DNA of 64,000 bases from Enterococcus gilvus ATCC BAA-350 (GTDB taxonomy: Bacteria > Bacillota > Bacilli > Lactobacillales > Enterococcaceae): assembly GCF_000407545.1 (NCBI RefSeq), contig NZ_ASWH01000001.1, positions 310,001-374,000 on the forward strand, read 5' to 3'. Below, in pieces: positions 1 through 9,027 of this stretch (position 1 is its first letter; each line of letters begins with the position of its first letter). Below the pieces are notes generated by a model. It was not told where the DNA came from and searched no databases. It saw only the letters and a list, made by a program, of their open reading frames with translations. The position numbers and the translations under genes are program-made.

Positions 1-813
1 GGAATAATTTCCATGCGAACGATCATAAGCAATAATGAGAAGTGCTCGGACTTCCCGCCAAGTTAAAAGTCCTTGCTGCCAGCTCTTTCTGATCATTTTG
101 ACCTCATAAGAAGAGGCTTTGTTGTTCTCGTCAAATGAAATCGTTAAATTTTGTTTGATTTTTTCAGCGTCGGTGATGATTTCATCGGGCTTCCCCCAAA
201 GCCTTAAAATATCTTGGCTAGAGTATTGATCGAAGTCCGGTCCGTAAGCAGTAAAAAAGCCTCCTTCGCGGTAATACATTGTAACGGAAAATTCAGAATC
301 AGGGTTTTCGATGATCATGTCCTCTTTTGGTGGTTGCTTCACGCGTTCCTTTTTAAATGTGTCATGATCCTTTTGAGCAGCTGCTACGCGTTGTTCAAAC
401 TCAGCGGTCTTTTCTCCACCATATTCAGCAATCGAAGCTTCGGCTAATTCAATGGCTTCTTGATTCAGTGAAAGCTCAGCGATTCGGACATTCCGCTCCG
501 GGTTGCTCAATTCACTGGCGGAATACTCTTTTTTCTCAAGAGGCTTCGACTCGGACGAGGTGAGTGAGTGGGGCTTAGTTGTCCGTGAAACCTTTTTTGG
601 TTCAGAAATAAGGCTAGAGGTGAGTGCCAGCAGGGCAACGAGGACCAATAACGTGATCCGAATGATCGGCGGTCTTTTTTGACGCCTGTTTTTTTCCTGT
701 GAGTGTTCCTCTTCATCTAGTTCATATACGGTGTGACAGTAATCACATTCATACCCTTTTTTTGTTTTATTAAAGTGATTGCCACCGCAATACTTACAAA
801 CTAACCCTTTCAT
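1..813 (-). CDS. Membrane-anchored zinc-ribbon protein (partial, runs off window)
   Basis: The frame is open from an ATG at 813-811 to the first base of the window, so at least 271 residues are present and the C-terminus is missing. An AGGGGG ribosome site sits just upstream of the ATG. The N-terminus is a small zinc ribbon with cysteines at residues 6, 9, 23 and 26. A basic stretch follows, then one hydrophobic segment at about residues 50-69. The rest is a hydrophilic, probably extracellular domain rich in Glu, Lys and Ser. This layout is seen in many uncharacterised Gram-positive surface proteins. The function is unknown and I do not recognise a specific family. Confidence 0.75.
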   Translation of the reverse strand, partial: MKGLVCKYCGGNHFNKTKKGYECDYCHTVYELDEEEHSQEKNRRQKRPPIIRITLLVLVALLALTSSLISEPKKVSRTTKPHSLTSSESKPLEKKEYSASELSNPERNVRIAELSLNQEAIELAEASIAEYGGEKTAEFEQRVAAAQKDHDTFKKERVKQPPKEDMIIENPDSEFSVTMYYREGGFFTAYGPDFDQYSSQDILRLWGKPDEIITDAEKIKQNLTISFDENNKASSYEVKMIRKSWQQGLLTWREVRALLIIAYDRSHGNYS

Positions 814-1081
814 AGTTCCCCCTACTCGTTTTGAAAAACGACAAAACAAATTCTCTCATTTTTTAATCTGAACAGCTGTAGTTACTAGATGATACCACGG
901 AGCAATTATCGGAGGAAAGGCACGGTAAGATAATTTTATAAAAAACAAAAACCCTAATTGAACATTTTTTTATAAATTTAAAAATAAGTTCAAGTTTGAC
1001 TCTGATTTAGAAAGGCTTTAGTTTTAATTATAGAGAATAAGTTCGTTTTAGTGAATTAAATTTCAAAAAGAGGTGTTTTTA

Positions 1082-1723
1082 ATGATGGAGAAAGAGAAAG
1101 AATTGTTAGTGGAGTATGGCAAGCTTCTGATTTCAACTGGTTTAACAACTGGCACAGGAGGCAATATCAGTATCTATAATCCTGACGAGCAAATAATGGC
1201 GATTACGCCAAGTGGAATCGATTATTTTGAAATGACAGTAACGGATATTGTTTTACTGGATCTTGATGGGAAAGTCGTAGAAGGGAAGAGAAAGCCATCA
1301 AGTGAATGGCAAATGCACGTGATTAACTACCAAAAACGTAGTGATACTATTCGCGCGGTGGTGCATGCACATTCGACATTTAGCTCGATTTTAGCGACCT
1401 GCCGCAAAAGTCTTCCAGCATCGAACTATATGATAGCGATTGCAGGCGGCGATGATGTTCGTTGCTCAAAGTATGCCACGTTCGGTACAGAGGAATTGGC
1501 AGAGTATGCATTTGAAGCGATGGAAGATCGTTATGCCTGTTTTTTGGCAAATCATGGACTGCTGACCGGCGGTTTCACATTAAAAGAAGCATTTTCAGTA
1601 GCGGTAGAAATCGAGCGGTTGGCCGGTTTGCATATAGGTGCTTCGCTATTTGGCTCACCAGTAATACTAGATGAATCAGATATGAAAAAAGTACAGGAAC
1701 GTTTTCCTAGCTACGGTCAGTGA
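1082..1723 (+). CDS. Class II aldolase, L-fuculose-phosphate aldolase-like
   Basis: The protein (213 aa) belongs to the zinc-dependent class II aldolase/epimerase family, which cleaves ketose 1-phosphates to DHAP plus an aldehyde. Visible motifs are the phosphate loop GTGGNIS at residues 24-30, Glu75 as likely catalytic acid, and zinc histidines H95, H97 and H158. This pattern matches E. coli FucA (E73, H92, H94, H155), so aldolase is favoured over epimerase. An in-frame GTG lies at 1073, but it overlaps the AAGAGG ribosome site. ATG 1082 has good spacing and is preferred. A dehydrogenase gene follows 32 bases downstream, probably in one operon. The true sugar substrate is not known. Confidence 0.8.
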   Translation: MMEKEKELLVEYGKLLISTGLTTGTGGNISIYNPDEQIMAITPSGIDYFEMTVTDIVLLDLDGKVVEGKRKPSSEWQMHVINYQKRSDTIRAVVHAHSTFSSILATCRKSLPASNYMIAIAGGDDVRCSKYATFGTEELAEYAFEAMEDRYACFLANHGLLTGGFTLKEAFSVAVEIERLAGLHIGASLFGSPVILDESDMKKVQERFPSYGQ

Positions 1724-1755
1724 AGGGTTTTTAGTACTAACAAAGGAGTGGAAAG

Positions 1756-2796
1756 ATGAGTAAGGTTGTGGTTGTCGGAGATACATTTGTTTCAAGTGAT
1801 ACCCTAAAAAAGGCGGCTACTTTGATGGCGCTTCCTGAACCTGTTGAAATTGTTTGTTTGGAGTGGCGCAGTGATGACTCTCTGGAAGAATTTCAACGGA
1901 ATTTAAAATTGATTGAACAAACAGGGCCGGAAGCGTTGGCGACATCCCCTGAGATTATGGAAGAAATAACTGATGCAGATTTTCTGTTTGTTCATCTTGC
2001 GCCTATCCCGCGTAAGGTGGTAGAGGCGGCTAAAAATTTAAAGCTAATTGGAACTTGTCGCGGAGGTGTAGAGCACCTTGATATAACTGCTGCAAAAGAG
2101 AAAATGATCCCCATCATCCATGTGATTCGAAATGCTGAACCAGTAGCGGATTACACGATAGGGCTGATTTATACAGTAACGAGAAATATCGCCCTTTCTC
2201 ATGCTGAAGTTATGAAGGGGCGCTGGGCTAAGAAATTCCCCAATGACTCCTATCGTACCACGCTGCCTAATCAAGTCGTTGGATTAGTCGGATTGGGTCA
2301 TATCGGAAAAATGGTAGCAAAGCGTCTGAATGCTCTTGGTGTGAAGGTCATCGTTTATGATCCGTTTATTGATCAAGAAAAAGTGAAGAAATCAGAACTT
2401 GATGTATATTTTACTTCAATAGAAGAGTTGTTTAGAGAAGCGGATATTGTTTCTTTGCATATGCGTGTAACGTCAGAAACAGAAAATCTAATAGATGAGA
2501 ATTTATTGGCAATGATGAAACCCAGTGCATATTTAATTAATACAGCACGTCCGGGATTGCTTGTAAAAGCAGCATTTATCGACGTGCTAAAAAAGCAGAA
2601 AATTGTTGGGGCAGCAATTGATGTGATTTGGGAGGAACCGTTGGCGCTGAATGATCCTTTATTAGAGTTAGACAACCTGATTATCACTTCACACATTGCA
2701 GGAGATACTGTTGACGCAATACCCAATTCTCCGTTTCTGCTAGCGCAGACAGTCCGAGAGTATTTGAAAGCTGGGGAAAGCGAGTTTCTTATTTAA
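1756..2796 (+). CDS. D-2-hydroxyacid dehydrogenase family protein
   Basis: The 346-residue protein has the fold signature of NAD-dependent D-2-hydroxyacid dehydrogenases, the group that includes SerA and glyoxylate reductases. The dinucleotide motif G-L-G-H-I-G lies at residues 179-184. The catalytic residues are visible as Arg265 in NTARPG, a Glu in the WEEP segment near 293, and His313 in SHIAG. The start has a clear AAGGAGTGG ribosome site. It follows the class II aldolase and precedes a strong terminator, so it probably oxidises or reduces a product of that aldolase. Its substrate cannot be read from sequence, and a serine-biosynthesis role is unlikely because the usual partners are absent. 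Confidence 0.8.
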   Translation: MSKVVVVGDTFVSSDTLKKAATLMALPEPVEIVCLEWRSDDSLEEFQRNLKLIEQTGPEALATSPEIMEEITDADFLFVHLAPIPRKVVEAAKNLKLIGTCRGGVEHLDITAAKEKMIPIIHVIRNAEPVADYTIGLIYTVTRNIALSHAEVMKGRWAKKFPNDSYRTTLPNQVVGLVGLGHIGKMVAKRLNALGVKVIVYDPFIDQEKVKKSELDVYFTSIEELFREADIVSLHMRVTSETENLIDENLLAMMKPSAYLINTARPGLLVKAAFIDVLKKQKIVGAAIDVIWEEPLALNDPLLELDNLIITSHIAGDTVDAIPNSPFLLAQTVREYLKAGESEFLI

Positions 2797-2841
2797 AAAA
2801 AGCGTTCCTGAGAGTTGAGTTCTCAGGAACGCTTTTCTTTT
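2797..2841. terminator. Bidirectional intrinsic terminator
   Basis: A perfect 16-bp stem (2798-2813 with 2821-2836) has a 7-base loop, with A-rich sequence on the left and T-rich sequence on the right. It can end both the rightward aldolase/dehydrogenase operon and the leftward transketolase operon. Confidence 0.9.
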
Positions 2842-3830
2842 TATACGCGGTCGTAGTCTTCTAGACGAATATCTTCCAATTCTTCTTCGTTGAAATTAAG
2901 ATCTTTGTCTAAAATTTTCTCAACAGCTCGAATTAATGAGGCAGCATCTAAACCATATTTTTTCAGTAAATAAGGTTTTGATGCACCGTGTGTCCATTCA
3001 TCATTGATTCCTACCTTGATTAATTGTTTATGCAACTGATGCTCCAGCATCACTTCACCTACAGCTGTTCCTAATCCTCCGATAGTTACGTGATTCTCCA
3101 TCGTAACTACCCCGTGTTTTACCTTTTTAATTGATTCTACTACCAGAGGATCGGTAAAGGGTTTGAGCGTCGTGATGTGAACGTGCTGAACGGAAATCCC
3201 TTTTTGTTCCAGCCATTGTGTTGCCCTCATAGCTTCTTCTGTACAAATGCTGCTGGAGAATAAAGCAACGTCATCGCCAGATGAAATCACGCGTCCTTTA
3301 TTAAATTCCGTCGGTTTATCTGGAGAGAACAGACGGGGGATTTGTCCTCGTAACATTCGAACATAGATGGGTCCATTGACTTCCTTGCAGATATTTAAGG
3401 CAGATTCCACGTCCGTAGCATCACCGCAATCAAAAATCGTCATGTTTGGAATCGTACGCAGAATTCCAACATCTTCAATCGACTGATGCGTGACACCGCC
3501 GGGTGTGGTAATCCCTGGCACGAATCCTAAAAGAGAAACAGGCAGATTGGGGTAGGCAATCGACATTTCTAATTGGTCTAACGGTCTGCGATAGAGGAAA
3601 ACGGCAAATGTGTGTAAGAAGGGTCGGAATCCTTCGCGCGCCAGACCAGCCGCCCAACTCAACATATTTTGTTCAGCAATCCCCATAGACAAATATTTTT
3701 CTGGGAATACTTTTGGGAATTCCTTTATTTCGCATGAGGTACCTAAATCAGCCGATAAAACTAAGACGTCTTCATTTTCTTCTGCAAACTTTATCATATT
3801 GTTTGAATGTACATTCGATTCAATTTTCAT
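2841..3830 (-). CDS. Transketolase, C-terminal subunit (split transketolase)
   Basis: The 329-residue protein carries the pyrimidine-binding and C-terminal domains of transketolase. The ThDP-activating glutamate is E53 in the GIAEQN motif. It lacks the pyrophosphate-binding domain, which is supplied by the adjacent upstream gene, so the two make one enzyme. Split transketolases are common in pentose and polyol catabolic loci. The start has an AAAGGAG site, and the gap to the upstream subunit gene is only 24 bases. It would move two-carbon units between ketose and aldose phosphates, feeding the pentose phosphates made by this locus into glycolysis. Confidence 0.9.
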   Translation of the reverse strand: MKIESNVHSNNMIKFAEENEDVLVLSADLGTSCEIKEFPKVFPEKYLSMGIAEQNMLSWAAGLAREGFRPFLHTFAVFLYRRPLDQLEMSIAYPNLPVSLLGFVPGITTPGGVTHQSIEDVGILRTIPNMTIFDCGDATDVESALNICKEVNGPIYVRMLRGQIPRLFSPDKPTEFNKGRVISSGDDVALFSSSICTEEAMRATQWLEQKGISVQHVHITTLKPFTDPLVVESIKKVKHGVVTMENHVTIGGLGTAVGEVMLEHQLHKQLIKVGINDEWTHGASKPYLLKKYGLDAASLIRAVEKILDKDLNFNEEELEDIRLEDYDRV

Positions 3831-3854
3831 AATAAAACTCCTTTCCGTTTTCGA

Positions 3855-4760
3855 TTACATTTCGTTGTAAAACTTAGCATATTTGTCGAATTCTTCTCCT
3901 TGTTTTAAACGGACAAAATGTAGGATAGGTCTTCTTTCGTTTAAATATGGAATTCCTTGAGTGGGGTCCGTATAACAAAGGATGACTAGCGGTTTATTTT
4001 TTTCGCCCTGTTTCGCGGCTTCTTCGATTGCTTGGATATCGTGACCATCCACTGAGATCGCCTTTGCACCAAATGCGGTGAACCGATCTTCTAAAGGTTC
4101 GATGGCCATGACTTTTTTTGTCTCGCCTTCGACTTGCTGCCCATTGATATCAACCAATAAAACAAGATTATCTAGTTCATAAAAGGCTGCCGCTTGAATG
4201 GCTTCCCATAGTTGTCCTTCTTCCATTTCTCCATCGGACATCATGACAAAGACGCGTCCTTCTTCACCACGTAATTTCCGAGCATGTGCAGTGCCGCCAG
4301 CGACACTGATTGCTTGATCAAGTGTTCCTGCCGCGTTTTCAAAGCCAGGTGTATGATTTGCTCCAATCATTTCCATGGAATAACCATCACGATTGAACAT
4401 TTCCAATGCGGCTTCATCTAAACGGTCTGCTTCGATTAAAGCGGCATAAACAGGAGCTGCATAATGTGCAGGTGAAATAAAGAACCGATCATACGGTGCT
4501 TTTAATGATCCGTGGTAGGCTGCCCCCTGAATATAATCCATGTTTTCTTTTGACGGAGTTCCTGGAAATTTTTCGGGTAAGCGTGGGGCCTCGCTTTTAC
4601 TGAGATGTAAAACACGTAAATACAAAGTAGCGAAAAGTTCTGCAGAAGAGCAAGCTTGCGAAAGGTAACAGCCGTTTCGTTCGAGTGTCAATTTTAATAC
4701 GTGTTTGCGAATGTTTGTTGCCGCCATTTCGACATCAGCGATTGTGTAATTGTTTTCCAT
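3855..4760 (-). CDS. Transketolase, N-terminal (ThDP pyrophosphate-binding) subunit
   Basis: The 301-residue protein is the first half of a split transketolase. The ThDP/Mg2+ motif starts with SDGEMEEGQ at about residue 175 (D176, E178) and closes with the DINGQ Asn at about 206. The region around residues 130-160 matches the conserved transketolase loop before the cofactor motif. The ribosome site AAAGGAGTTTTATC is nearly the same as that of the partner gene, which suggests matched expression. It lies between the epimerase-like gene and the C-terminal subunit in a leftward operon. Confidence 0.9.
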   Translation of the reverse strand: MENNYTIADVEMAATNIRKHVLKLTLERNGCYLSQACSSAELFATLYLRVLHLSKSEAPRLPEKFPGTPSKENMDYIQGAAYHGSLKAPYDRFFISPAHYAAPVYAALIEADRLDEAALEMFNRDGYSMEMIGANHTPGFENAAGTLDQAISVAGGTAHARKLRGEEGRVFVMMSDGEMEEGQLWEAIQAAAFYELDNLVLLVDINGQQVEGETKKVMAIEPLEDRFTAFGAKAISVDGHDIQAIEEAAKQGEKNKPLVILCYTDPTQGIPYLNERRPILHFVRLKQGEEFDKYAKFYNEM

Positions 4761-4789
4761 GATAAAACTCCTTTGTTATAGTATTGTAT

Positions 4790-5443
4790 TTATTTTTGAC
4801 CATAGTTATTTTGATAGAAATCAAAAACCTCAGAGATATACTCGTCATCCAATGGCTGCAATTCAGGATTTAATGAACGGGCATAAAAAACACTCTGAGT
4901 GGTTTCTTCTAAAATGACCGCATTTTTCAGGGAGTGGGTAGCAGATTTTCCTACGGTGAAAACACCGTGGTTTTTTAATAGTATTGCTGGACAGTTTGTT
5001 TCTTGGTAGCACCGGACGATCTCGGCACCGATGGCCTTTTCACCAACGGCAGCGATTTTAGAGAGAGGGATCGTTTTTCCAAAAACGGCTGCAGAAGTAG
5101 TTGTATAAATAGGAAGAGATTCTCCAGCGATCGAAAAAGCAGTTGCGTATGGAGAGTGCGTGTGTGTGATTCCGTAAACTTCAGGACAATGATTGTATAC
5201 ATATAAGTGTGATTCTGTATCAACGGAAGGAGATAAACGTCCCTCAATCACAGTTCCTGCTAAATCAACAACAATCATGTCGTCAGGTGTTAAATCATCA
5301 AAATGAATACCGCTGGGTTTGATGACCACGTATTCCGTCTCAGGATCTTTTGCACTGACATTTCCGCTCGTCCACAATACCAATCCATTTTTAGGAAGCG
5401 CTTTATTTTCCTTGCATACCGTCTCTTTTAGTTGCTCAAGCAT
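4790..5443 (-). CDS. L-ribulose-5-phosphate 4-epimerase-like class II aldolase/epimerase
   Basis: The 217-residue protein belongs to the AraD/UlaF branch of the class II aldolase family. It shows the SGNVS phosphate loop near residue 26, Asp75 at the position of the AraD metal ligand, zinc histidines H94 and H96 in THTHSP, and H159 in KNHG. AraD-type enzymes interconvert L-ribulose 5-phosphate and D-xylulose 5-phosphate. Having Asp rather than Glu near residue 75 favours epimerase over aldolase. It is the first gene of the leftward operon, and its product would flow straight into the split transketolase. An AGGTATTGCT segment precedes the ATG. Confidence 0.8.
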   Translation of the reverse strand: MLEQLKETVCKENKALPKNGLVLWTSGNVSAKDPETEYVVIKPSGIHFDDLTPDDMIVVDLAGTVIEGRLSPSVDTESHLYVYNHCPEVYGITHTHSPYATAFSIAGESLPIYTTTSAAVFGKTIPLSKIAAVGEKAIGAEIVRCYQETNCPAILLKNHGVFTVGKSATHSLKNAVILEETTQSVFYARSLNPELQPLDDEYISEVFDFYQNNYGQK

Positions 5444-5469
5444 AGCAATACCTCCAATGTGTTTTTTAC

Positions 5470-5498
5470 ATTATTTCACTATAAAGAACAAATGTCAA
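5470..5498 (-). promoter_or_regulatory. Leftward promoter of the epimerase-transketolase operon
   Basis: Read on the minus strand, TTGACA (5498-5493) is followed after 17 bases by AATAAT (5475-5470), close to the sigma-A consensus. It lies 27 bases upstream of the epimerase ATG. Confidence 0.75.
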
Positions 5499-5553
5499 TA
5501 TAGAGATAGAGTTTCGGGGTGGAATTTTGTTTAATATAGTCAAAAAAATCACG

Positions 5554-5567
5554 TGTAAACGTTTACA
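5554..5567. promoter_or_regulatory. cre site (CcpA operator), perfect palindrome
   Basis: TGTAAACGTTTACA is a full match to the cre consensus TGWNANCGNTNWCA and is fully palindromic. It lies in the divergent region, directly before the -35 of the rightward PTS promoter. Carbon catabolite control of the locus is therefore expected. A local LacI-type repressor could use the same palindrome, but none is encoded here. Confidence 0.8.
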
Positions 5568-5575
5568 ATAAAGTG

Positions 5576-5604
5576 TTGACATCCATAAAAAGCCGTGAGA
5601 TACT
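5576..5604 (+). promoter_or_regulatory. Promoter of the PTS operon
   Basis: TTGACA (5576-5581), a 17-base spacer and GATACT (5599-5604) form a good sigma-A promoter. The cre site ends 8 bases before the -35 box. Confidence 0.75.
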
Positions 5605-5658
5605 TTTCATAAGTTCTAACAAGTGAAAAAAAGTTCAAAAAATAAAGGAGGAATCATT

Positions 5659-7065
5659 ATGGAGTTGTTACAAAATATTTTAAGTTCATTTGGTGCTGCT
5701 GTCGTTGTACCCGTAATGCTGTTCATCGTAGCCTTATTTTTGAAGGTAAAACCTAAAAAAGCGTTTCAATCTGCTTTGAATGCCGGTATTGGGCTGACAG
5801 GATTCAATTTAATCGTCAATTCGTTCGTTCCAATCGTTACACCTGTAATCAATAACATGGTTGAACAAACGGGTGTAAAGTTGCCGGTATTTGATACTGG
5901 CTGGCAGGCGACTTCCGTTATCGCATATTCTACTCAGGTAGGTGTGATTTTCTTAGTTGTCGGCTTGGTTTTACAAGTGGCTCTATTCTTAATTAAATGG
6001 ACCGATGTATTTATGCCAAGTGATATGTGGAATAACTATTCTTTCATGGTTTGGGGCTCAATGATTTATCTGATTACAGACAATATGCCGTTAGCGATGG
6101 CCTGCATGATTATTCAGAACTTATATGTCATGTTATTGGGTGAAGTGATTGCTATGCGCTGGGCAAATTATTACAATTTGCCAGGTACGACTTTGACGGC
6201 ACCGCACCATGTAACTTCGGTGCCTTATGCAATTATAATGAACTGGATATTAGACAAATTAGGTGCAGGTAAGATCAATTGGGACCCTGCCACATTGAAA
6301 AAGAAATTAGGCTTTTTAGGTGAACCGATCACTTTAGGATTGTTCTTAGGGCTGTTAATCGGGATTATGGGGAATTTGAATACGTTAAATACGTTAGATG
6401 GCTGGGGCAGTGTACTTACTATGGGATTAGCGGTATCAGCTGTAATGGCGGTATTCCCTAGAGTAGCCAGTATCTTTGCTTCTGCATTTACCAGCTTGAC
6501 AAATGCGAGTAAAAAGACAGCGAAGGGCAGTGGTAAGAACCGTGAATGGATGCTGTCGGTTAATGATGCTGTGGGCTATGGTGAGCCCGCAACATTGATG
6601 ACAGGTCTGATTTTGATTCCTATTATGGTTTTGTTGGCGATGGTTTTACCAGGAAATGAGACATTGCCGTTAGTTGACTTAATCGCATTGCCTTATATGG
6701 TAGAGATGATCATCTGTGTTTCGAAAGGAAACATCTTTAAAGGGGTGATTTCTGGCGTCATTTGGTTTACGATTGGTTTATATGTATGTACGTTAACTGC
6801 TCCATACTTCACGGAAGTTGCTTCTCAAGTTGGGGTAAATATTCCAGAAGGCGCTATGATGATTACAAGCTTCGGGATTTTATATAATCCTGTGATGGCA
6901 TTGATTTTCTTGGCATTCTTGTCTGGAAACTTCTTATGGATGGGAATTGTAGTAGTGCTTTACTTAGCAATGTATGTCCTGTTCAAGAAAAATAAACAAG
7001 CCGTTTGGAGCTTTTTGGAAGGAGAAACACCTGATAATACTCCAAAAGAAAAGGTGGTAGCATGA
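5659..7065 (+). CDS. gatC: PTS galactitol-family EIIC permease
   Basis: This integral membrane protein (468 aa) resembles the GatC/SgcC family of PTS IIC transporters, with about ten hydrophobic segments and the conserved loop rich in His/Thr/Ala-Pro near residue 190. It forms the sugar channel that works with the IIA and IIB genes downstream. A longer open frame starts at 5623, but AAAGGAGGAA directly precedes the ATG at 5659, which is the preferred start. The stop overlaps the next ATG (ATGA), showing translational coupling to the dehydrogenase. Members of this family carry galactitol and pentitols such as arabitol or ribitol. No tagatose kinase or bisphosphate aldolase is nearby, so a pentitol is more likely than galactitol. 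Confidence 0.85.
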   Translation: MELLQNILSSFGAAVVVPVMLFIVALFLKVKPKKAFQSALNAGIGLTGFNLIVNSFVPIVTPVINNMVEQTGVKLPVFDTGWQATSVIAYSTQVGVIFLVVGLVLQVALFLIKWTDVFMPSDMWNNYSFMVWGSMIYLITDNMPLAMACMIIQNLYVMLLGEVIAMRWANYYNLPGTTLTAPHHVTSVPYAIIMNWILDKLGAGKINWDPATLKKKLGFLGEPITLGLFLGLLIGIMGNLNTLNTLDGWGSVLTMGLAVSAVMAVFPRVASIFASAFTSLTNASKKTAKGSGKNREWMLSVNDAVGYGEPATLMTGLILIPIMVLLAMVLPGNETLPLVDLIALPYMVEMIICVSKGNIFKGVISGVIWFTIGLYVCTLTAPYFTEVASQVGVNIPEGAMMITSFGILYNPVMALIFLAFLSGNFLWMGIVVVLYLAMYVLFKKNKQAVWSFLEGETPDNTPKEKVVA

Positions 7066-8102
7066 AGGCGTTAGTCAAAACAGAACCTGGCTACAACAAA
7101 ATGGCATTATTGGAAATCGAGACTCCTTGTCCGAAAGACAACGAGGTCTTGATAAAAGTAGCTTATACAGGGATTTGCGGAACGGATATTCATGGCTTTA
7201 AAGGGGAATATGATCGTTTGAAAACACCGCTAGTTTTAGGTCATGAATTTTCCGGTGTTGTTGAAGCAATGGGGGAAAAGGTGACCAGTGTAAGCATAGG
7301 GGATCAAGTTACCAGTGAAACAACATTTGATACTTGCGGTGAGTGTGAATATTGTCAAAATAAGGAATACAATCTTTGTTTAAATCGTAAAGGGTTAGGC
7401 AGTCAAGTTAATGGAAGTTTTGCGGAATATGTGCTGACCCGAGAAGAGAGTATACACATATTAGATGAAAAGATCAGTTTACTAGCTGCAGCCATTACTG
7501 AGCCGATTGCCTGTGGGGTACATGCAAGCATGGAGAAGGTTCAAGTGCAAAAAAATGATGTAGCAGTCATTGTGGGACCCGGTCCAATAGGGTTGTGTTT
7601 AAGCCAAGTGTTAAAAAGCGCCGAAGTGAAAGTGATTGTTGTAGGGATCACTCAAGATGCCGAACGATTAAAAACTGCAAATGAATTAGGTGCGGATCGG
7701 GTGATTGATTCATTGACAGAAGATGCAGCTGCAATTATTGAAGAATTTACACATGGTAAAGGTGCCGATTATTGCTTTGAGTGTTCAGGAGCGGCACCAG
7801 CAATTAAGGGGATATTCGATTATTTGAAGCAAAAAGGTACTTTAGTACAGATGGGTGTCTTTGCCAAAAATTTAAATGAATTAGACATGAATTCCATCGT
7901 ACAAAGGGAAATCAACGTCATCGGCTCAAGATCACAAAAACCGTCGACTTGGCATTTGACGCTGGATTTGATGAAACAAGAGAAAATCAATGCAGAACGG
8001 TTGATCACGAAAATTTATCCATTGGAGCAATGGGCAGAAGCGATTGAACAAGTGATGGCTGGAAATGAAATCAAGGTTGTTCTGCAACCGAATAAAGGAT
8101 AG
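7062..8102 (+). CDS. Zinc-dependent polyol-phosphate dehydrogenase (MDR family)
   Basis: The 346-residue medium-chain dehydrogenase has catalytic zinc ligands C39 (GICGTD) and H61-E62 (GHE), and structural zinc cysteines C92, C95, C98 and C106. A Rossmann motif GPGPIG lies near residue 172. It resembles galactitol-1-phosphate 5-dehydrogenase, sorbitol dehydrogenase and threonine dehydrogenase. The 4-base overlap with the IIC gene argues that it acts on the phosphorylated polyol delivered by the PTS, making a ketose phosphate. The exact polyol is not known. Confidence 0.85.
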   Translation: MKALVKTEPGYNKMALLEIETPCPKDNEVLIKVAYTGICGTDIHGFKGEYDRLKTPLVLGHEFSGVVEAMGEKVTSVSIGDQVTSETTFDTCGECEYCQNKEYNLCLNRKGLGSQVNGSFAEYVLTREESIHILDEKISLLAAAITEPIACGVHASMEKVQVQKNDVAVIVGPGPIGLCLSQVLKSAEVKVIVVGITQDAERLKTANELGADRVIDSLTEDAAAIIEEFTHGKGADYCFECSGAAPAIKGIFDYLKQKGTLVQMGVFAKNLNELDMNSIVQREINVIGSRSQKPSTWHLTLDLMKQEKINAERLITKIYPLEQWAEAIEQVMAGNEIKVVLQPNKG

Positions 8103-8108
8103 GCAGGG

Positions 8109-8579
8109 ATGTATATGGTAGAAAAAAACCTCGTGGAAAGAAATTGCATTTTGCTGGATCAAGAAATTCATTCCTTTGAAGAAGTGATTCAACTGATTGG
8201 TAAGGAATTTGAAAGCGCGCAAATTGTTAAACCGTCTTACGTAGAAGCGGTAATTGAAAGGGAAAAAGTTTTTCCTACGGGTTTGGCGGCTGATGGACAT
8301 ACCATTGCGATTCCTCATACGGACCCAGAACATGTCTTGCGTCCTGGGATGGGTGTCGTTGTAACGAAAGAGCCGATTGAAGTATCCATGATGGGAAGTC
8401 CGGATATTAAATTGCAAAGCAATATTTTCTTTCCGTTGGCAATGGAACATCCGAAGAAGCAATTGGACTTACTGCGTCAATTAATGAGTATTTTCAAAAC
8501 GAAAGAAGACCTTGATACGATCCGAGCAGCAAAAACACCAGATGACGTTTTAGCTGTAACGAGTAAAATAAAATGGTAA
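8109..8579 (+). CDS. gatA: PTS EIIA, galactitol/fructose-type
   Basis: The 156-residue protein is a PTS IIA domain of the fructose/mannitol fold. The phosphorylated histidine is H70 in AIPHTDP. It accepts phosphate from HPr and passes it to IIB. It follows the dehydrogenase by 6 bases. The ribosome site (GGCAGGG) is weak, and a second in-frame ATG at 8115 may be used instead. An 87-base gap then separates it from the IIB gene. Confidence 0.85.
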   Translation: MYMVEKNLVERNCILLDQEIHSFEEVIQLIGKEFESAQIVKPSYVEAVIEREKVFPTGLAADGHTIAIPHTDPEHVLRPGMGVVVTKEPIEVSMMGSPDIKLQSNIFFPLAMEHPKKQLDLLRQLMSIFKTKEDLDTIRAAKTPDDVLAVTSKIKW

Positions 8580-8669
8580 GAATCACCATATGAAGAAAGC
8601 GCTATATTATAATGAACAAAAGATTTACTAAAAGAAGTAAAGGGTTATTTATAAATAGGAGGGTCAATG

Positions 8670-8975
8670 ATGACAGAAATCAAAGTATTATCTGTATGTG
8701 GTTCAGGTACGGTAAGTTCAGCAATGGTTGGTGAACGAATTGTTGAGTTGTTGGAAGAGCATGGTTACGAAGCAGAGATCCAAGAGGTAAATCCTGGGAT
8801 GGTTAAGGGTGCCGTCGCTAATGGGGACATTGATTTAGTTGCCTTTACCAGCCCTATTGATCCTGCTGATGCTGAAGGGATTCCGCAAATAAATTCTGTG
8901 GGATTGCTTACAGGTTTGGACGAAGATACATTTTTAGAAGCTGCATTGAAAGCCTTAAAAGAGATGGGAAAATAA
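8670..8975 (+). CDS. gatB: PTS EIIB, galactitol-type
   Basis: This small cytoplasmic protein (about 101 aa) has the phosphocysteine loop C-G-S-G-T near its N-terminus (Cys10), as in GatB and lactose-type IIB proteins. It transfers phosphate from IIA to the polyol bound by IIC. Two ATGs stand in tandem at 8667 and 8670. AGGAGG at 8658-8663 has better spacing to the second, which is used here. The IIC-dehydrogenase-IIA-IIB order is unusual, since the dehydrogenase sits inside the PTS genes. Confidence 0.85.
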   Translation: MTEIKVLSVCGSGTVSSAMVGERIVELLEEHGYEAEIQEVNPGMVKGAVANGDIDLVAFTSPIDPADAEGIPQINSVGLLTGLDEDTFLEAALKALKEMGK

Positions 8976-8983
8976 AGGGTAAA

Positions 8984-9012
8984 AGGGCTGGATCGTGTAT
9001 CCAGTCTTTTTT
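8984..9012 (+). terminator. Possible attenuating terminator inside the PTS operon
   Basis: A CTGGAT...ATCCAG hairpin with a run of seven Ts lies between the IIB gene and the HAD gene. The next gene starts only 16 bases later, so it probably lowers rather than stops readthrough. Confidence 0.6.
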
Positions 9013-9027
9013 TGAAAGGAATTTCAG

